Below, piece after piece: positions 8,425-19,129 of a DNA stretch of 64,000 nucleotides. This DNA comes from Pelomonas sp965229315. Lineage in GTDB: Bacteria > Pseudomonadota > Gammaproteobacteria > Burkholderiales > Burkholderiaceae_C. The stretch lies in NCBI RefSeq assembly GCF_965229315.1, contig NZ_CBDDJA010000002.1, forward strand, positions 1,798,001-1,862,000, given 5' to 3'. The notes beneath the pieces are model-generated. The model was not told the DNA's origin, did not search any database, and worked only from the letters and a program-made list of their open reading frames with translations. Position numbers and translations under genes: made by a program. Position 1 is the stretch's first letter; each line of letters starts with the position of its first letter.

Positions 8425-9614
8425 TCCGCCTGGCCTGGCGCTATCTGTGGTCCAACCCGCTGACGGCGGCGCTGAACCTGCTGCTGCTGACGCTGGGGTT
8501 CGCGGCCGTCACCTTCGTGCTGCGCACCAGTGCGCAGGTCGAAGCCGGGCTCAAGCGCGACCTCGCCAGCATCGACCTCGTCGTGGGCGCCAAGGGCAGC
8601 CCCATGCAGATCATGCTGGCCGGCGTCTTCCACCTGGACGCGCCGACAGGCAACATTCCGCTCAAGACGCTAGACCTGCTGAAGCAGCAGCCGCTCGTCG
8701 CGCAGGCCGTGCCGCTGTCACTGGGCGACTCCTTCCACGGCTACCGCATCGCCGGCACGACGCCGGACTACCTCGACCTCTACGGCGCCAAGCTCGGGCA
8801 GGGCTCGATGTGGGTCAAACCCATGCAGGCGGTGCTGGGCGCCGAGGTGGCGCGCACCAGCGGGCTCAAGGTCGGCGACCGTTTCGCCGGCAGCCACGGC
8901 CTGGCCGAGGGAGGGGGGGCGCATGGCGACCATCAGTTCCAGGTCGTCGGTGTGCTGGCCGATTCCGGCAGCGTGCTGGACCGTCTCGTGCTGGTCGACC
9001 TGGCGTCGGTGTGGGCCGTGCACGAAGACCACCATGCTGGCGAGCTGCATGACGAGGCGGACGAGACGCGTGAAATCACGCTGGCGCTGGTGCGCTACCG
9101 CAGCCCGCTGGCCGCCGTCATGCTGCCGCGCTGGGTGAATGCGCAGGACGGCCTGCAATCCGCCGCACCGGCGCTGGAAACCGCGCGGCTGATGCGGCTC
9201 GTCGGCGCCGGCACCGAGGTGCTGCGCGGCTTCGGCATCGTGCTGTTGGCCGCTGCCGGCTTGTCGGTGTGGGTGGCGCTGCTGCACGCGGTGCGCGCAC
9301 GCCAGGGCGACCTGGCCATGCTGCGCATGCTGGGCGCGCCGGCCTCGCGCGTGGCCGCGCTGATCGCACTGGAGGCGCTGCTGCTGGCCGGCCTGGCCGC
9401 CGTGCTGGGGTTGGCCGCCGGCCACGGCCTTGTCGCGTTGCTGGAGCGGCTGCTCGCCGAGCGGCAGTCGCTGCGCCTGGGCCCGCTGGGTGTCAGCGAC
9501 GCCGAATGGGGGGTGCCGCTGCTGGCCGGCGGCCTAGCATTGCTGTCGGCCGCCTGGCCGGCGTGGCGGGCCTACCGGCTCGACGTCACGACGCTGCTGC
9601 AGGCGCCGCGCTGA
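8421..9614 (+). CDS. ABC transporter permease, FtsX-like/MacB family
   Basis: 397 aa. An N-terminal membrane helix (about residues 17-38, LNLLLLTLGFAAVTFVL) precedes a large periplasmic domain. Three C-terminal helices follow (from about residue 265, FGIVLLAAAGLSVWVALLHAV, then VAALIALEALLLAGLAAVLGLAAG). This four-helix plan is that of type VII ABC permeases. Residues 200-225 include an Asp/Glu/His-rich patch (HEDHHAGELHDEADETRE) that might bind metal. It is translationally coupled to the ATPase gene. The substrate is unknown. Confidence 0.87.
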   Translation: MIRLAWRYLWSNPLTAALNLLLLTLGFAAVTFVLRTSAQVEAGLKRDLASIDLVVGAKGSPMQIMLAGVFHLDAPTGNIPLKTLDLLKQQPLVAQAVPLSLGDSFHGYRIAGTTPDYLDLYGAKLGQGSMWVKPMQAVLGAEVARTSGLKVGDRFAGSHGLAEGGGAHGDHQFQVVGVLADSGSVLDRLVLVDLASVWAVHEDHHAGELHDEADETREITLALVRYRSPLAAVMLPRWVNAQDGLQSAAPALETARLMRLVGAGTEVLRGFGIVLLAAAGLSVWVALLHAVRARQGDLAMLRMLGAPASRVAALIALEALLLAGLAAVLGLAAGHGLVALLERLLAERQSLRLGPLGVSDAEWGVPLLAGGLALLSAAWPAWRAYRLDVTTLLQAPR

Positions 9615-10014
9615 CGTTGACGACCCAGATCACGCCGAACTTGTCCTTCAGCATGCCGTAGAGCGGCGCCCACGGCGCCGGTACAAGCGGCTGCAGGATG
9701 CTGGCGCCTGCGCTGAGCCTGGCCCAACGCGATGTCGCTTCGTCGGCGGTGCTGCAGCCGGCGCAGATGAAGTACGCGTGCTCGCCTGACTGCCAGGCGG
9801 TGTCGGTGGGCACGTCGTAGGCCATCACCTGGAAGCCGTCGGCCGCACGCACCTGACCCCACATGACGCGGTCGGCGTCCTGTGGGTCGCGCACGGCGTG
9901 GGCATCGCGGTAGGTCATCGCCGTGATTTCTCCGCCGAAGACGGATTGGTAGAACTGCAGGGCTTCGCGCGCCTGCCCGCGCAGGTTGATGTGGGGAACG
10001 ACGGAAACGGTCAT
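9586..10014 (-). CDS. VOC family protein (PhnB-like)
   Basis: 142 aa from the ATG at 10014 (MTVSVVPHINLRGQAREAL). The pattern of beta-alpha-beta units and motifs FYQSVFGGEITAM, FQVMAYDVP and YGMLKDKFGVIWVV match PhnB-like glyoxalase/bleomycin-resistance fold proteins. These are often annotated as 3-demethylubiquinone methyltransferase-like, with no proven activity. Its 3' end overlaps the convergent permease gene by 29 bases. It is divergent from a WYL-domain regulator, which probably controls it. Confidence 0.85.
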   Translation of the reverse strand: MTVSVVPHINLRGQAREALQFYQSVFGGEITAMTYRDAHAVRDPQDADRVMWGQVRAADGFQVMAYDVPTDTAWQSGEHAYFICAGCSTADEATSRWARLSAGASILQPLVPAPWAPLYGMLKDKFGVIWVVNVSAAPAAAS

Positions 10015-10139
10015 GAGTGGCTTTCTTGGAAGGGATGGAAGCGTCTTCATCGCCCCAGAGGAGGGCGCCCGGCGATGAGTTGACGGCTGCTACTCTAGGC
10101 AGCTCTCCTGCCAGTTTTCGGCAGCTGCCGCCCTGACCC

Positions 10140-10832
10140 ATGTCGCGCCCAGAACGCCTGTTCCGCCTGCTCCAAGCCCTGCGCACCCTGCCGTCGCCCG
10201 TCACGGCGGCGCAACTGGCGCGCGAGACCGGGGTGTCGGTTCGCTCCATCTACCGCGACATCGAAAGCCTGCGCATGTCCGGCGCCGAGATCGGCGGCGA
10301 ACGCGGCCTGGGCTATTGCCTCATCGAGGACGGCACGCTGCCGCCGCAGACCTTCACGCGGTTGGAGATCGAGGCGCTGGTGCTGGGCCTGGCCGAGGTG
10401 CGACACATCGGCGACCCGGCGTTGGCCAAGGCCGCGGCTTCGGTGCTGGCGAAGGTGGTGGCCACGCTGCCGTCGGTGGGCCAGCAGCACATCCAGCACG
10501 CGGTGTCGCAGGTGCACCGCTTCAGCGAGCGCCCGCCGCCTTCGGCAGACATCGAGCTGATCCGGGAAGCCTGCTGGCGCGAAGAGGCACTGGGCCTGCG
10601 CTACGTCGATCGCGACGGCGCGGCCACCGATCGCAAGATCTGGCCGCTGGGCCTCGTCTACATCGACCGGTTGCTGGTCTTGCTGGCCTGGTGCCGCCTG
10701 CGGCAGGGCTTTCGCATGTTCAGGCTGGAGCGCATGCAGCAGGTGGAGAACCTGGGCGAAACCTTCCGCCCGCGCCGCGCTGCGCTGCTGCGCCAGTACC
10801 TGCAGCAGCTCAAATCCCCGTCAGAGGCCTGA
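10140..10832 (+). CDS. YafY-type HTH transcriptional regulator with WYL domain
   Basis: 230 aa. Residues 1-60 form an HTH_11 winged helix (ERLFRLLQALRTLPSPVTAAQLARETGVSVRSIYRDI). Residues about 130-210 form a WYL-like effector domain (LRYVDRDGAATDRKIWPLGLVYIDRLLVLLAWCRLR). This regulator type commonly sits divergent to a VOC protein, as here with the 9586-10014 gene, and probably represses or activates that gene. The intergenic gap of about 125 bases would hold both promoters. Confidence 0.87.
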   Translation: MSRPERLFRLLQALRTLPSPVTAAQLARETGVSVRSIYRDIESLRMSGAEIGGERGLGYCLIEDGTLPPQTFTRLEIEALVLGLAEVRHIGDPALAKAAASVLAKVVATLPSVGQQHIQHAVSQVHRFSERPPPSADIELIREACWREEALGLRYVDRDGAATDRKIWPLGLVYIDRLLVLLAWCRLRQGFRMFRLERMQQVENLGETFRPRRAALLRQYLQQLKSPSEA

Positions 10833-10883
10833 AATGCGGCGGCGTCACAATGACGCCCTTGCCGCCTGCACTGCCCCACCACC

Positions 10884-11366
10884 ATGAAGTACTTCGCTGC
10901 CGCTGCTCTGCTCGCCACCACCGCCGTCTTCGCACAGACCGCGCCCGGCGTCGGCCAGGGTCCGGGCTATCACGACCCGCGCAGCCCGTTCAAGCCGCTG
11001 GAGGAACGCTCGGACATCGTGTCCTGGAAGCTGCTGTCTCAAGTGACGGCCAGGGCCGAGAAGAAGAAGATCATCCCGACCTTCCCCGCCGCCGTGCAGG
11101 CGCTGGACCGCAAGACGGTGAAGGTGCAGGGCTTCATGATGCCGCTGGAGGCGGGCGACAAGCAGCAGCATTTCCTGCTGTCGTCGGTGCCGACGACCTG
11201 TTCCTTCTGCGTGCCGGCCGGCCCCGAGGGCCTTGTCGAGGTGCGCACGAAGAAGCCGGTGCGCTACACGCTGGAGCCGGTCGTCGTCGAAGGCCAGCTG
11301 GCCGTGCTGAACGACGACCCGTACGGCCTGTACTACCGCGTCGAAGACGGCAGCGCCGTCAACTAG
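10884..11366 (+). CDS. DUF3299 domain protein, exported
   Basis: 160 aa. It starts with a clear signal peptide (MKYFAAAALLATTAVFAQ). The mature part contains VKVQGFMMPLEAGDKQQHFLLSS and TTCSFCVPAGPEG, the DUF3299 core with a Cys-x-x-Cys pair. The family is often found with haemin or metal uptake and ABC export genes, but its function is not established. The last four bases overlap the convergent pdxH gene. Confidence 0.8.
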   Translation: MKYFAAAALLATTAVFAQTAPGVGQGPGYHDPRSPFKPLEERSDIVSWKLLSQVTARAEKKKIIPTFPAAVQALDRKTVKVQGFMMPLEAGDKQQHFLLSSVPTTCSFCVPAGPEGLVEVRTKKPVRYTLEPVVVEGQLAVLNDDPYGLYYRVEDGSAVN

Positions 11367-11998
11367 GGCGCCAGCCTTTCGCGCAGCCAGCCGCCGGCGT
11401 CGAGCCGGTAGCGCAGGCGGTCGTGCAGCCGCGAGCGGCGGCCCTGCCAGAACTCGAAGCGGTCCGGTACCAGCCGGAAGCCACCCCAGTGCGGTGGCCG
11501 TGGCGGATTCAGGCCATGCTGCACGGCCGCCTTCGCCGCATTCGCGACCAGCACCGCCCGCGAGCTGATGACGTGGCTCTGCGGCGAGGCCCAGGCGCCC
11601 AGGCGCGAGTCCAGCGGGCGGCTCTTGAAGTAGTCGTCCGATTCCTGCACCGAGGTCTTCTCGACGCGGCCTTCGATGCGCACGACACGCTCCATCTCTA
11701 CCCAGTGGAACTGCAGCGCCGCAAAGGGGTTGATCGCCAGTTCCTCCCCCTTGCGGCTTTCGTAGTTGGTGAACCAGACCATGCCGGACTCGTCGCAGCC
11801 CTTGAGCAACACGACGCGTGTGGACGGCCGGCCGTCCGCGCCGACCGTCGCCACGGTCATCGCCGTGGGCTCGGACACGTCGTGTGCGATCGCCTCGTCC
11901 ATCCAGCGCTGGAACAGCGCCAACGGCTGCGAGGTGGCTTCGGATTCGTCCAGCTCCCCCAGTTCATAACTTTTCCGGAATTCGCTCAGCTTGCTCAT
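11363..11998 (-). CDS. pdxH: Pyridoxamine 5'-phosphate oxidase
   Basis: 211 aa, family length. It oxidises pyridoxine or pyridoxamine 5'-phosphate to pyridoxal 5'-phosphate with FMN. Motifs include RVVLLKGCDESGMVWFTNYESRK, the FHWVEMERVVRIEGRVEK block and the C-terminal RLVPDRFEFWQGRRSRLHDR with the catalytic arginines. The start ATG at 11998 fits the family N-terminus. The 3' end overlaps the DUF3299 gene by four bases. Confidence 0.95.
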   Translation of the reverse strand: MSKLSEFRKSYELGELDESEATSQPLALFQRWMDEAIAHDVSEPTAMTVATVGADGRPSTRVVLLKGCDESGMVWFTNYESRKGEELAINPFAALQFHWVEMERVVRIEGRVEKTSVQESDDYFKSRPLDSRLGAWASPQSHVISSRAVLVANAAKAAVQHGLNPPRPPHWGGFRLVPDRFEFWQGRRSRLHDRLRYRLDAGGWLRERLAP

Positions 11999-12131
11999 GG
12001 GCTGAAGTATGCAGACCTTCCCTTAAGTGAACGTCCCAGTTTCAAGCGGGTGGGCACTGGGCATGCTTGTGGCACCGCAGCAAACGGTGCCCGCCGTTGC
12101 GCGCAAGGGTTTGGACAAGGACGAAGAACAG

Positions 12132-12755
12132 ATGACGAAACGACGCCCCGCCGTCGTCGTGCTGGCCGCCGGCCGCGGCTCGCGCTTTCGCGGCCCGGGC
12201 CACAAGCTGGAGCAGCACCTGGGCGGCCCCGCTGGCGCCGACACCTTGCTGGCCAGCAGCCTGCGCCACGCGCTGGCGACGCAGTTGCCCGTCGTCGTCG
12301 TCACCACGCCAGCGCTGGCGGCTGCCGCGCACCGGCTCATCGCCGCCCGGGACGTCGTCACGCTGACGGATCACGACGCCCAGGGCCGGCCGCAGCCCAT
12401 CGGCATGGGGCACTCCATCGTGGCCGGCGTCAGCGCCACGGGCGATGCGGACGGCTGGCTCATCCTGCCCGCCGACATGCCGCTGGTGCAGCCCGCGACC
12501 ATCCTGGCCGTCGCCGAAGGGCTGGAGCGGTTTCCCGTCTGCTACGCCCAATACCGCGGCATGCAAGGCCACCCGGTCGGCTTCGGCACCGAGTTGTACT
12601 CGGAGTTGATGGCGTTGCAGGGCGACGAGGGCGCGCGCCGCATCGTTGCGCGCTACGCGGCCCAGCCCATCGCGGTCGACGACCCGGGCATCCATGTGGA
12701 CGTCGACACCGTGGAGGACCTCGCGCGGCTGCGCGAGCGACCCCGCGCCGTCTGA
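12132..12755 (+). CDS. MobA-like NTP transferase (MocA family)
   Basis: 207 aa from ATG 12132 (MTKRRPAVVVLAAGRGSRFRG). The N-terminal nucleotide-binding loop VLAAGRGSRFRGPGHK is a variant of the LAAGxGxRxGxxK motif of MobA-like enzymes. The metal-binding aspartate is in LPADMPLV, and QGHPVGF and HVDVDTVEDLARL match molybdenum cofactor cytidylyltransferases (MocA). The specific cofactor role is inferred, since no molybdoenzyme gene is adjacent. An in-frame extension back to 12027 is unlikely to be translated. Confidence 0.8.
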   Translation: MTKRRPAVVVLAAGRGSRFRGPGHKLEQHLGGPAGADTLLASSLRHALATQLPVVVVTTPALAAAAHRLIAARDVVTLTDHDAQGRPQPIGMGHSIVAGVSATGDADGWLILPADMPLVQPATILAVAEGLERFPVCYAQYRGMQGHPVGFGTELYSELMALQGDEGARRIVARYAAQPIAVDDPGIHVDVDTVEDLARLRERPRAV

Positions 12756-12763
12756 CGCGACCG

Positions 12764-12780
12764 TGTCCCCTCCAGGGACA
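12764..12780 (+). terminator. Short hairpin after the MocA-like gene
   Basis: TGTCCC and GGGACA form a perfect 6-bp stem with a 5-base loop, nine bases after the stop codon. There is no T-tract, so it may only be an mRNA 3' stabiliser. Confidence 0.3.
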
Positions 12781-12989
12781 AGAAACCCCTCCCCCTCAAA
12801 CGCGGGGGAGAGCGAGGTGTCCTACGAAACTTTTCCCTTATGTTCCGGCTAACCGCTTTTCCAAGCGGCGAAGCGGCATCGGGTGAGGGTGAAGGCTGCG
12901 AACACAGTTCCGCGGCGGCTGCCTTTGACGCTCGGAACGGCTTTGCTGGAGCGGTCTGAAAGTGTCGCAACCCTCACCTTCAAACACCC

Positions 12990-13658
12990 ATGACCCACTC
13001 CATGCCCAAGACCCTCGAGCCCTCCTCGATCGCCGCTCGCCTCGGCCTGTGCGCCGCAGCGCTCGCTGGGACGGCCGCCACGGCCACCAACGCGAACGCC
13101 ACGGTCATCACATCGACCACGCCGATCAGCATCCCGAACACGGTGGATGGCGTCTACATCAACTTCCTGACCGGGGGGACCGGTACCAGCTCGTTCAGCG
13201 GCTGGGACTTCAATCCCTACGCTGGCGGCAGCCTGCTGTTCTACTGGGGCGGCACCGGCTCGTCGAGCGGCGGCGTTGCCAGCACCACCACCGGCCCTTA
13301 CATCGATCTGGGCGCCGGTTCGGTGATCTCCAGCGCTTCAATCTTCAGCCTGTCGGCGAACGGTGCCAACAATGAGACGGCAGCCTTCTTGAGTTCCGGG
13401 ACCCACATCCTGGGCTTCAAGTTCTTGAACGAGGCGACTTCGACGATCAACTACGGTTACCTGTCGATCACGACGACCGGCACCACCGGCTTCCCGGCCG
13501 TCATCAATGGCTGGTCGTACGAAAACTCCGGCGGCGCGATCACCGTGTCTGCCGTGCCGGAACCCGAGACTGCCCTGATGTTCTCGCTGGGCGCGCTGGC
13601 GCTGGGCGCCGCCCACATGCGCCGCCTGCGCCGCGAGCGCAAGCAGCAGCTGAGCTGA
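12990..13658 (+). CDS. PEP-CTERM sorting domain protein (secreted)
   Basis: 222 aa. An N-terminal signal region (residues about 15-38) is followed by a Gly/Thr/Ser-rich low-charge body. The C-terminus has the tripartite PEP-CTERM signal: VPEPETALMF, a hydrophobic helix, then RRLRRERKQQ. Such proteins are processed by exosortase (EpsH/XrtA) and usually linked to exopolysaccharide. No exosortase gene is in this window, so it must act from elsewhere. The function of the body is unknown. A second ATG at 13002 is an alternative start. Confidence 0.87.
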   Translation: MTHSMPKTLEPSSIAARLGLCAAALAGTAATATNANATVITSTTPISIPNTVDGVYINFLTGGTGTSSFSGWDFNPYAGGSLLFYWGGTGSSSGGVASTTTGPYIDLGAGSVISSASIFSLSANGANNETAAFLSSGTHILGFKFLNEATSTINYGYLSITTTGTTGFPAVINGWSYENSGGAITVSAVPEPETALMFSLGALALGAAHMRRLRRERKQQLS

Positions 13659-13686
13659 TCGCGGGCGCTCATCGCGCCTTGATCCG

Positions 13687-13709
13687 GGGGCCTGGGACGG
13701 CCCCTTTTT
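13687..13709 (+). terminator. Rho-independent terminator of the PEP-CTERM gene
   Basis: GGGGCC at 13687-13692 and GGCCCC at 13699-13704 form a 6-bp GC stem with a 6-base loop, followed by five T residues. It lies 29 bases after the stop codon. Confidence 0.85.
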
Positions 13710-13815
13710 GCGTCCTGCTGCCGGCCGCGCCGCCGGCAGGGCGCAGTCCTCCCCCTCATGATTGACGCCTTGGCCGCTTTGCAGCCAAGGCTCCCTTTTC
13801 TCGCCCGACGCCGCC

Positions 13816-15831
13816 ATGACCGAACCGCTCGCCCGAAAACTCCTGCTCGTGGGGTGGGATGCGGCCGACTGGCAGATGATGCATCCGCTCATCGACGCGG
13901 GCCGCATGCCGCACCTGAAGCGCCTCGTCGAGCACGGCACCATCGGCAACCTCGCCACGCTGCAGCCCATGCTGTCGCCGCTGCTGTGGACGTCCATCGC
14001 GACGGGCAAGCGTGCCTACCTCCACGGCGTGCACGGCTTCGTCGAGCCGACGCCCGACGGCACTGCGCTGCGCCCCACGGCGAGCACGACACGCCAGTGC
14101 AAGGCGCTGTGGAACATCCTGGCGCAATCGGGCAAGCGCTGCCAGGCGCTCGGCTGGTTCGCCAGCCACCCGGCCGAGAACATCAACGGCGCCTGCGTTT
14201 CCGAGCTGTTCCATGTCGCACCCGCGTCGGCCACGCCGGATGACTGGCCGCCGCAGCCCAACGCGGTATTCCCGGCGTCGCTCGCCGACGATCTCGCGGA
14301 GCTGCGCCTGCATCCCGCCGAGGTCACGGCGTCGATGCTGCTGCAGTTCATTCCCAAGGCTGCGCAGCTCGACCAACGCGACCCGGAGGTCCAGCGGCTG
14401 CTCTCCACGCTGGCCCGCCGTCTGGCGGAGTGCATCTCGCTGCACTCGCTGACCACCGCGCTGATGGAAGAGCAGCCCTGGGAGTTCTGCACGGCCTACT
14501 ACGACATGATCGACCGTGTGGGCCATGACTTCATGGCCTTCCACCCCCCGCGCATGGCGAATGTGCGCCCCGATCTCTACGAGCCGCTCTGCGGCGTCAT
14601 GAACGCGGTCTACGAGTTCCACGACCAGATGCTGGGCCGCTTGGTGGAGCTCGCCGGGCCGGACGCGCACGTGATGATCGTCTCCGATCACGGCTTCCTC
14701 AATGGGGCCTCCCGTCCGACCCAAACGATCAGCCCCGAGCAATGGCATCGCCCGTTCGGCACCTTGCTGCTGGCTGGCCCCGGCATCCGCAAGGACGCGA
14801 CGCTGCCGGGCGCCACCTTGCTGGACATTGCGCCGACCGTGTTGACGCTGTTCGGGCTGCCGGTCGGGCGCGACATGGAAGGCCGCGTGCTGGTCAACGC
14901 CTTCGAGAAGCCGCCAGCCATCGAACGCATCGATTCCTGGGAGGCCGTGCCGGACCCGGTGTACGACGCACGCGTCCGCGAGGCCGCCGCCGAAGACCCG
15001 GCCGCTGCCGCGGCCTCGATGCGGCAGATGGTGGAGCTGGGCTACATCGAGGCGCCGGGCGAGGACGTCGAACGCGACATCGTGCGCGCCCGCGCCGCGC
15101 AGAAGTTCAATCTCGCCTGCACCTGCCTCGATGGCCGGCATGCGGGCCGTGCGCTGGCGCTCGCGCTGGAGCTCGCGGCGCAGTTCCCGCAGGAGCCGGC
15201 CTACCGTGTCTTCGCGGGCCAGGCGGCCATCGCCGCCGGTGACGGTGCCGCCTTGCTGGGCATCGCGGACGATCTGGAGCGCTTGCAGCCCGGCCACCCG
15301 CAACTGCCGATGTTCCGCGCCTTCCAGCACTGGATCGCAGGCGACGCCGCCACCGCCTTGCGCCACTTCGAGCAGGCCGCGCGGGACGGGCATGACAACG
15401 CATGGCTGCAATGCCGCATCGGTCGTGCCTGCCTGCGGCTGCGACAGTGGGCGCAGGCCGAGCAGGCCTTCAGGAGGGCTCTCGAACTGGACGCCAACAA
15501 CGCCGAGGCGCACTACGGACTGAGCGTCGCGCTGCCGCGCCAAGGCCAGGTGGAAGAGGGCGTCCAGAGCGGCCTGCGCGCCATCGCGATCCAGCATGAC
15601 GACCCGCTCGCGCATTTCCAGCTGGGCGCCGTGATGTCGCGGCTGGGCTGGTACGAACGCGCGCTGCAGGCCTTCGACATCAGCCTGACCATCCTGCCGA
15701 ATTTCGCGATCGCGCATCGCTACGTCTCGCAGATCTGCCTTCGGCTGAAACAGTACGACCGGTCGCTGCGGCATCGCGAGATCGCCCGGCGCGTGCTGGC
15801 CGAAGGCCTGCCGCAACCCACCCTCGATTGA
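13816..15831 (+). CDS. Type I phosphodiesterase/nucleotide pyrophosphatase fused to TPR repeats
   Basis: 671 aa. The first 350 residues are an alkaline-phosphatase-superfamily domain. The metal-binding aspartate is in LLLVGWDAADWQMM, the nucleophile region is in PLLWTSIATGKRAYLHGVHGF, and the second metal sites are MIVSDHGF and the histidine in DMIDRVGHDFM. From about residue 420 to the end are TPR-like helical repeats, for example FRRALELDANNAEAHYGL. It has no signal peptide, so it should be cytoplasmic. It is seven bases upstream of a sulfotransferase gene, so the two probably modify one substrate; which one is unknown. Confidence 0.85.
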   Translation: MTEPLARKLLLVGWDAADWQMMHPLIDAGRMPHLKRLVEHGTIGNLATLQPMLSPLLWTSIATGKRAYLHGVHGFVEPTPDGTALRPTASTTRQCKALWNILAQSGKRCQALGWFASHPAENINGACVSELFHVAPASATPDDWPPQPNAVFPASLADDLAELRLHPAEVTASMLLQFIPKAAQLDQRDPEVQRLLSTLARRLAECISLHSLTTALMEEQPWEFCTAYYDMIDRVGHDFMAFHPPRMANVRPDLYEPLCGVMNAVYEFHDQMLGRLVELAGPDAHVMIVSDHGFLNGASRPTQTISPEQWHRPFGTLLLAGPGIRKDATLPGATLLDIAPTVLTLFGLPVGRDMEGRVLVNAFEKPPAIERIDSWEAVPDPVYDARVREAAAEDPAAAAASMRQMVELGYIEAPGEDVERDIVRARAAQKFNLACTCLDGRHAGRALALALELAAQFPQEPAYRVFAGQAAIAAGDGAALLGIADDLERLQPGHPQLPMFRAFQHWIAGDAATALRHFEQAARDGHDNAWLQCRIGRACLRLRQWAQAEQAFRRALELDANNAEAHYGLSVALPRQGQVEEGVQSGLRAIAIQHDDPLAHFQLGAVMSRLGWYERALQAFDISLTILPNFAIAHRYVSQICLRLKQYDRSLRHREIARRVLAEGLPQPTLD

Positions 15832-15838
15832 GCCCGTC

Positions 15839-16432
15839 ATGGAACGCGACTTCGTCACCGTCGTCAGCGGCCTGCCCCGTTCGGGCACATCGCTGATGAT
15901 GCAGATGCTGCATGCCGGCGGTCTGCCCACCGTCAGCGATGGCATCCGCCGGCCTGACGACAGCAACCCGCGCGGCTATTTCGAGGACGAGCGCGTCAAG
16001 CGCCTGCGCAGCGACCGCTCGTGGCTGCCGCAGGCGCGCGGGCGGGCTGTCAAGATCATCCACCTGCTGCTGCGCGAACTGCTGCTTGACGGCTCGCTGC
16101 ACTACCGCATCGTCTTCATGGAGCGACCGCTCGATGAAGTGCTGGCGAGTCAGCGGTCCATGCTGTTGCGAGGCGGTGCGAAGCCCGCCGACGAAGCGCT
16201 GGTGCGCAAGGCGTTTGAGACCCAGCTGTCGCAGCTCCAGGCGTGGATGGCGACGCAACCGCTGCTGACCGTGCTGCGCATGCCCTATCACCAGGTGCTG
16301 CGTGAGCCGGGCGTCGCTGCGCAGGCGCTGGATGGCTTTCTCGGCGGCGGCCTCGACAGGGCCGCGATGGCTGGCGCCGTCGAGCCGGCCTTGCATCGTG
16401 AACGCACCGACGCCGCGAACGGCACTGGCTGA
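15839..16432 (+). CDS. Sulfotransferase family protein
   Basis: 197 aa. The 5'-phosphosulfate (PAPS) binding loop is GLPRSGTSLM at residues 11-20. A 3'-phosphate-binding-like stretch follows with MERPLDEVLASQRSM. It is shorter than typical sulfotransferases (about 250-300 aa), and the acceptor region appears reduced. The gene follows the phosphodiesterase-TPR gene by seven bases on the same strand, and TPR-sulfotransferase combinations are common, so the TPR part may present the acceptor. Confidence 0.8.
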   Translation: MERDFVTVVSGLPRSGTSLMMQMLHAGGLPTVSDGIRRPDDSNPRGYFEDERVKRLRSDRSWLPQARGRAVKIIHLLLRELLLDGSLHYRIVFMERPLDEVLASQRSMLLRGGAKPADEALVRKAFETQLSQLQAWMATQPLLTVLRMPYHQVLREPGVAAQALDGFLGGGLDRAAMAGAVEPALHRERTDAANGTG

Positions 16433-16493
16433 CCGGGTCGTCCGGGCCGCCTGCGGACAGGGCAAGCGCCCCGAATCTGCGCGGGCGGGGTGG

Positions 16494-17117
16494 CTAGAGT
16501 GGCGCGCAAAGGCCGTGATGGGCCGCGAGGTGCACCTGACGCTCCAGTTCCGCGTCGCGGATGCCGTGCTCGCGCAGCCCCTGCACCGTGCGCAGCAGGT
16601 AGTCCAGCGTCGTGCCGTAGCGGCCGCTGGCATGGCGAAAGATGTGCACCAGCTCCGGCTCGTGCAGCGGCCCGGTCCAGTTGGGGCTCTGGCGCGACAG
16701 CGTGAACGCCAATGCGCGCAGCCGCCCGCTGGCGGTGTCGCAGTTCAGCCAGCGCGGCTCGTAGACGCCGTTGGGCATCTCGCGGGCCCACAGCACCGGC
16801 AGCACGTCTTCCCCGAGGGCGCGCGGGATGCGGTAGACCAGGCCGCGGCAACTGCCACCCGAGATCAGCGCCAGCACCAGGCCCGGCTGCTGCGCCGAGC
16901 CGCGGTTCACGCGGGAGCGCATGCGCAGCACGCGGTGAAAGCCCAGCACCTTGGCGGGCAGCGCCTCGACATACGCGAACTCGGGCCGCCAGATCAGCGA
17001 TCCGTAGGCGAACAGCAGCAGGTCGTCCTCGCTGGCACGCCATTCGCCCAGCGTTCGCTGCAGCAGGTGGGCGCTGCGCGCCGGGCCATGGGGAATGTTC
17101 GATCCGTGTGAAGACAT
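16494..17117 (-). CDS. chaC: Gamma-glutamylcyclotransferase, ChaC family
   Basis: 207 aa from ATG 17117 (MSSHGSNIPHGPARS). The family YGSL substrate loop appears as LFAYGSLIWRPEF near residues 33-45, with CRGLVYRIP and the catalytic glutamate region nearby. ChaC proteins degrade glutathione to 5-oxoproline and Cys-Gly. It converges with the sulfotransferase gene and diverges from edd, so its promoter shares the 136-base gap holding the HexR-like dyad. Confidence 0.9.
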   Translation of the reverse strand: MSSHGSNIPHGPARSAHLLQRTLGEWRASEDDLLLFAYGSLIWRPEFAYVEALPAKVLGFHRVLRMRSRVNRGSAQQPGLVLALISGGSCRGLVYRIPRALGEDVLPVLWAREMPNGVYEPRWLNCDTASGRLRALAFTLSRQSPNWTGPLHEPELVHIFRHASGRYGTTLDYLLRTVQGLREHGIRDAELERQVHLAAHHGLCAPL

Positions 17118-17173
17118 GGCTTGGCATCTTGGCATGTCGGTACCCGGCCCGTAACCCGCCGGCCGCATGCCGA

Positions 17174-17188
17174 AGTAATATGGTTACC
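17174..17188 (+). promoter_or_regulatory. HexR-like operator upstream of edd
   Basis: AGTAATATGGTTACC is an imperfect palindrome (GTAAT-N3-GTTAC). The half-sites resemble the TGTAAT/ATTACA arms reported for HexR, the RpiR-family regulator of edd, zwf and eda in proteobacteria. TGGTTAC recurs at 17204-17210, 23 bases further on, so there may be two sites. It is an A/T-rich island 66-80 bases before the edd start. No hexR gene is in the window, so the assignment is inferred. Confidence 0.45.
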
Positions 17189-17253
17189 TAAATTTCTAAA
17201 AGTTGGTTACGAACGCGGCCCACCGCGCCAGGATCGACTGCAGGAGAAACCGA

Positions 17254-19083
<1,830 letters not shown>

Positions 19084-19129
19084 CATGAGCCCCTCGCCCA
19101 GCCTGGCAGCGCTGGACGCGCGCCAACCT

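Noticed and set aside
10316..12886. 856-codon plus-strand open frame
   Set aside because: It crosses the WYL regulator, DUF3299, pdxH and MocA genes in the wrong frames and has low-complexity composition.
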